Of a stretch of DNA of 5,687 nucleotides, positions 5,372 through 5,687 are shown in pieces (the first letter of the stretch is position 1; every line of letters begins with the position of its first letter). This DNA is from Bacteroidota bacterium. GTDB lineage: Bacteria > Bacteroidota > Bacteroidia > Flavobacteriales_D > Crocinitomicaceae. The stretch spans positions 1 to 5,687 of the forward strand of contig JAJRQP010000006.1 of the NCBI GenBank assembly GCA_024280195.1, read 5' to 3'. Made by a program: the position numbers and the translations under genes. The notes beneath the pieces were generated by a model that worked only from the letters and a program-made list of their open reading frames with translations, did not search any database and was not told the DNA's origin.

Positions 5372-5687
5372 CGGATCCAGTTAAAATCATTCCTTTCTCG
5401 AATCAAGATTTACGCAAGACGGCTAAAAAGGCAACCGTTAAACCTAAAATGAAACCTCAGTATGCTAAGGTCAACGACAAAGTGGAACCTAAAACGCTGA
5501 AAGCTCCCTCTGGAAAGCTGAGTACTTCGCATCTTTCTATCAAGAAAATATTGGAAAAAAAGGAAGATGAGAAAGACGGAGACACCATTGATTTACGCAA
5601 TATGCCTCGCAATGATTTTGATTTCGACGACTTAAAAATGCTTTGGAGAAGATTTGCCTTTATGATGAAAGATGAAGGAAAATTAAC
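5365..5687 (+). CDS. dnaX: tau-specific C-terminal part of DnaX in the -1 frame (partial, runs off the window)
   Basis: Relative to the dnaX start, the -1 frame is open for 107 codons, from the A10 run to the window edge, with no stop. It begins LLTDPVKIIPF and continues as a Lys- and Pro-rich linker (KPKMKPQYAKV, VEPKTLKAPSGK), a charged helix (IKKILEKKEDEKDG), an acidic stretch (NDFDFDDLK) and LWRRFAFMMKDEGKL. The last segment resembles the beginning of the C-terminal domain of Bacteroidota DnaX proteins. The linker-then-domain order, and a coding frame without stops, mark this as real coding sequence continuing dnaX. There is no independent start: the first in-frame ATG is deep in the linker. 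Joined to the zero-frame part, it would form residues 371 to 477 of tau, with the rest beyond the window. Confidence 0.8.
5556..5562 (+). other. second slippery heptamer A AAA AAG in the tau frame
   Basis: In the tau frame, the codons GAA AAA AAG (5554-5562) contain A AAA AAG, the same heptamer used for -1 frameshifting in E. coli dnaX. A -1 shift here would read GGA AGA and then stop at TGA (5568-5570), giving a product of about 438 residues, close in size to the 431-residue E. coli gamma. No Shine-Dalgarno-like element and no strong downstream hairpin is visible. It may be only a Lys-Lys pair in a Lys-rich linker. Confidence 0.3.

Noticed and set aside
5347..5378. Palindromes GGAGCTCC and GGATCC near the A10 run as regulatory sites
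   Set aside because: They are short restriction-site-like palindromes expected by chance, and as hairpins they have no loop. Only the longer AGGAG/CTCCT pairing is retained as a possibility.

Overview
The window looks like a chromosomal piece of a low-GC member of the Bacteroidota, probably Flavobacteriales or a close relative. Three things point there: promoters of the TAnnTTTG type, start codons without a Shine-Dalgarno sequence but with A/T-rich upstream DNA, and the gene set (bacillithiol enzyme BshC, a CrtD-like carotenoid desaturase, a small SPII lipoprotein, a zinc-containing DnaX). No mobile element, CRISPR array, tRNA or rRNA was seen, and the content is mostly housekeeping.

Layout from left to right. 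Bases 1-145 hold no gene, but contain a candidate terminator for bshC. bshC runs leftward (146-1732). A 74-bp divergent promoter region separates it from a rightward pair: a cyclophilin-type peptidyl-prolyl isomerase (1807-2259) and, 10 bp later, a CrtI/CrtD-family carotenoid desaturase (2270-3745). A leftward small lipoprotein gene (3807-4109) faces the desaturase, with an intrinsic terminator between them. After a short intergenic region dnaX runs rightward from 4256 to the window end.

The most notable feature is in dnaX. The start-codon frame covers exactly the ATPase and collar domains and stops at 5371, just after a run of ten A (5355-5364). The -1 frame is open from that run to the window edge (107 codons) and encodes a Lys-rich linker followed by what looks like the start of a tau-type C-terminal domain. 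Read literally, the in-frame product is a 371-residue gamma-like protein, and full-length tau needs a -1 shift or one extra A in the mRNA at A10. This is the reverse of the E. coli arrangement. A second slippery heptamer, A AAA AAG, lies in the tau frame at 5556-5562 with a -1 stop three codons later, the same logic as the E. coli dnaX site. A one-base homopolymer error at A10 is the main competing explanation.

The genes do not form one pathway: thiol synthesis, protein folding, carotenoid desaturation, envelope lipoprotein and replication. The only likely operon is ppi-crtD.
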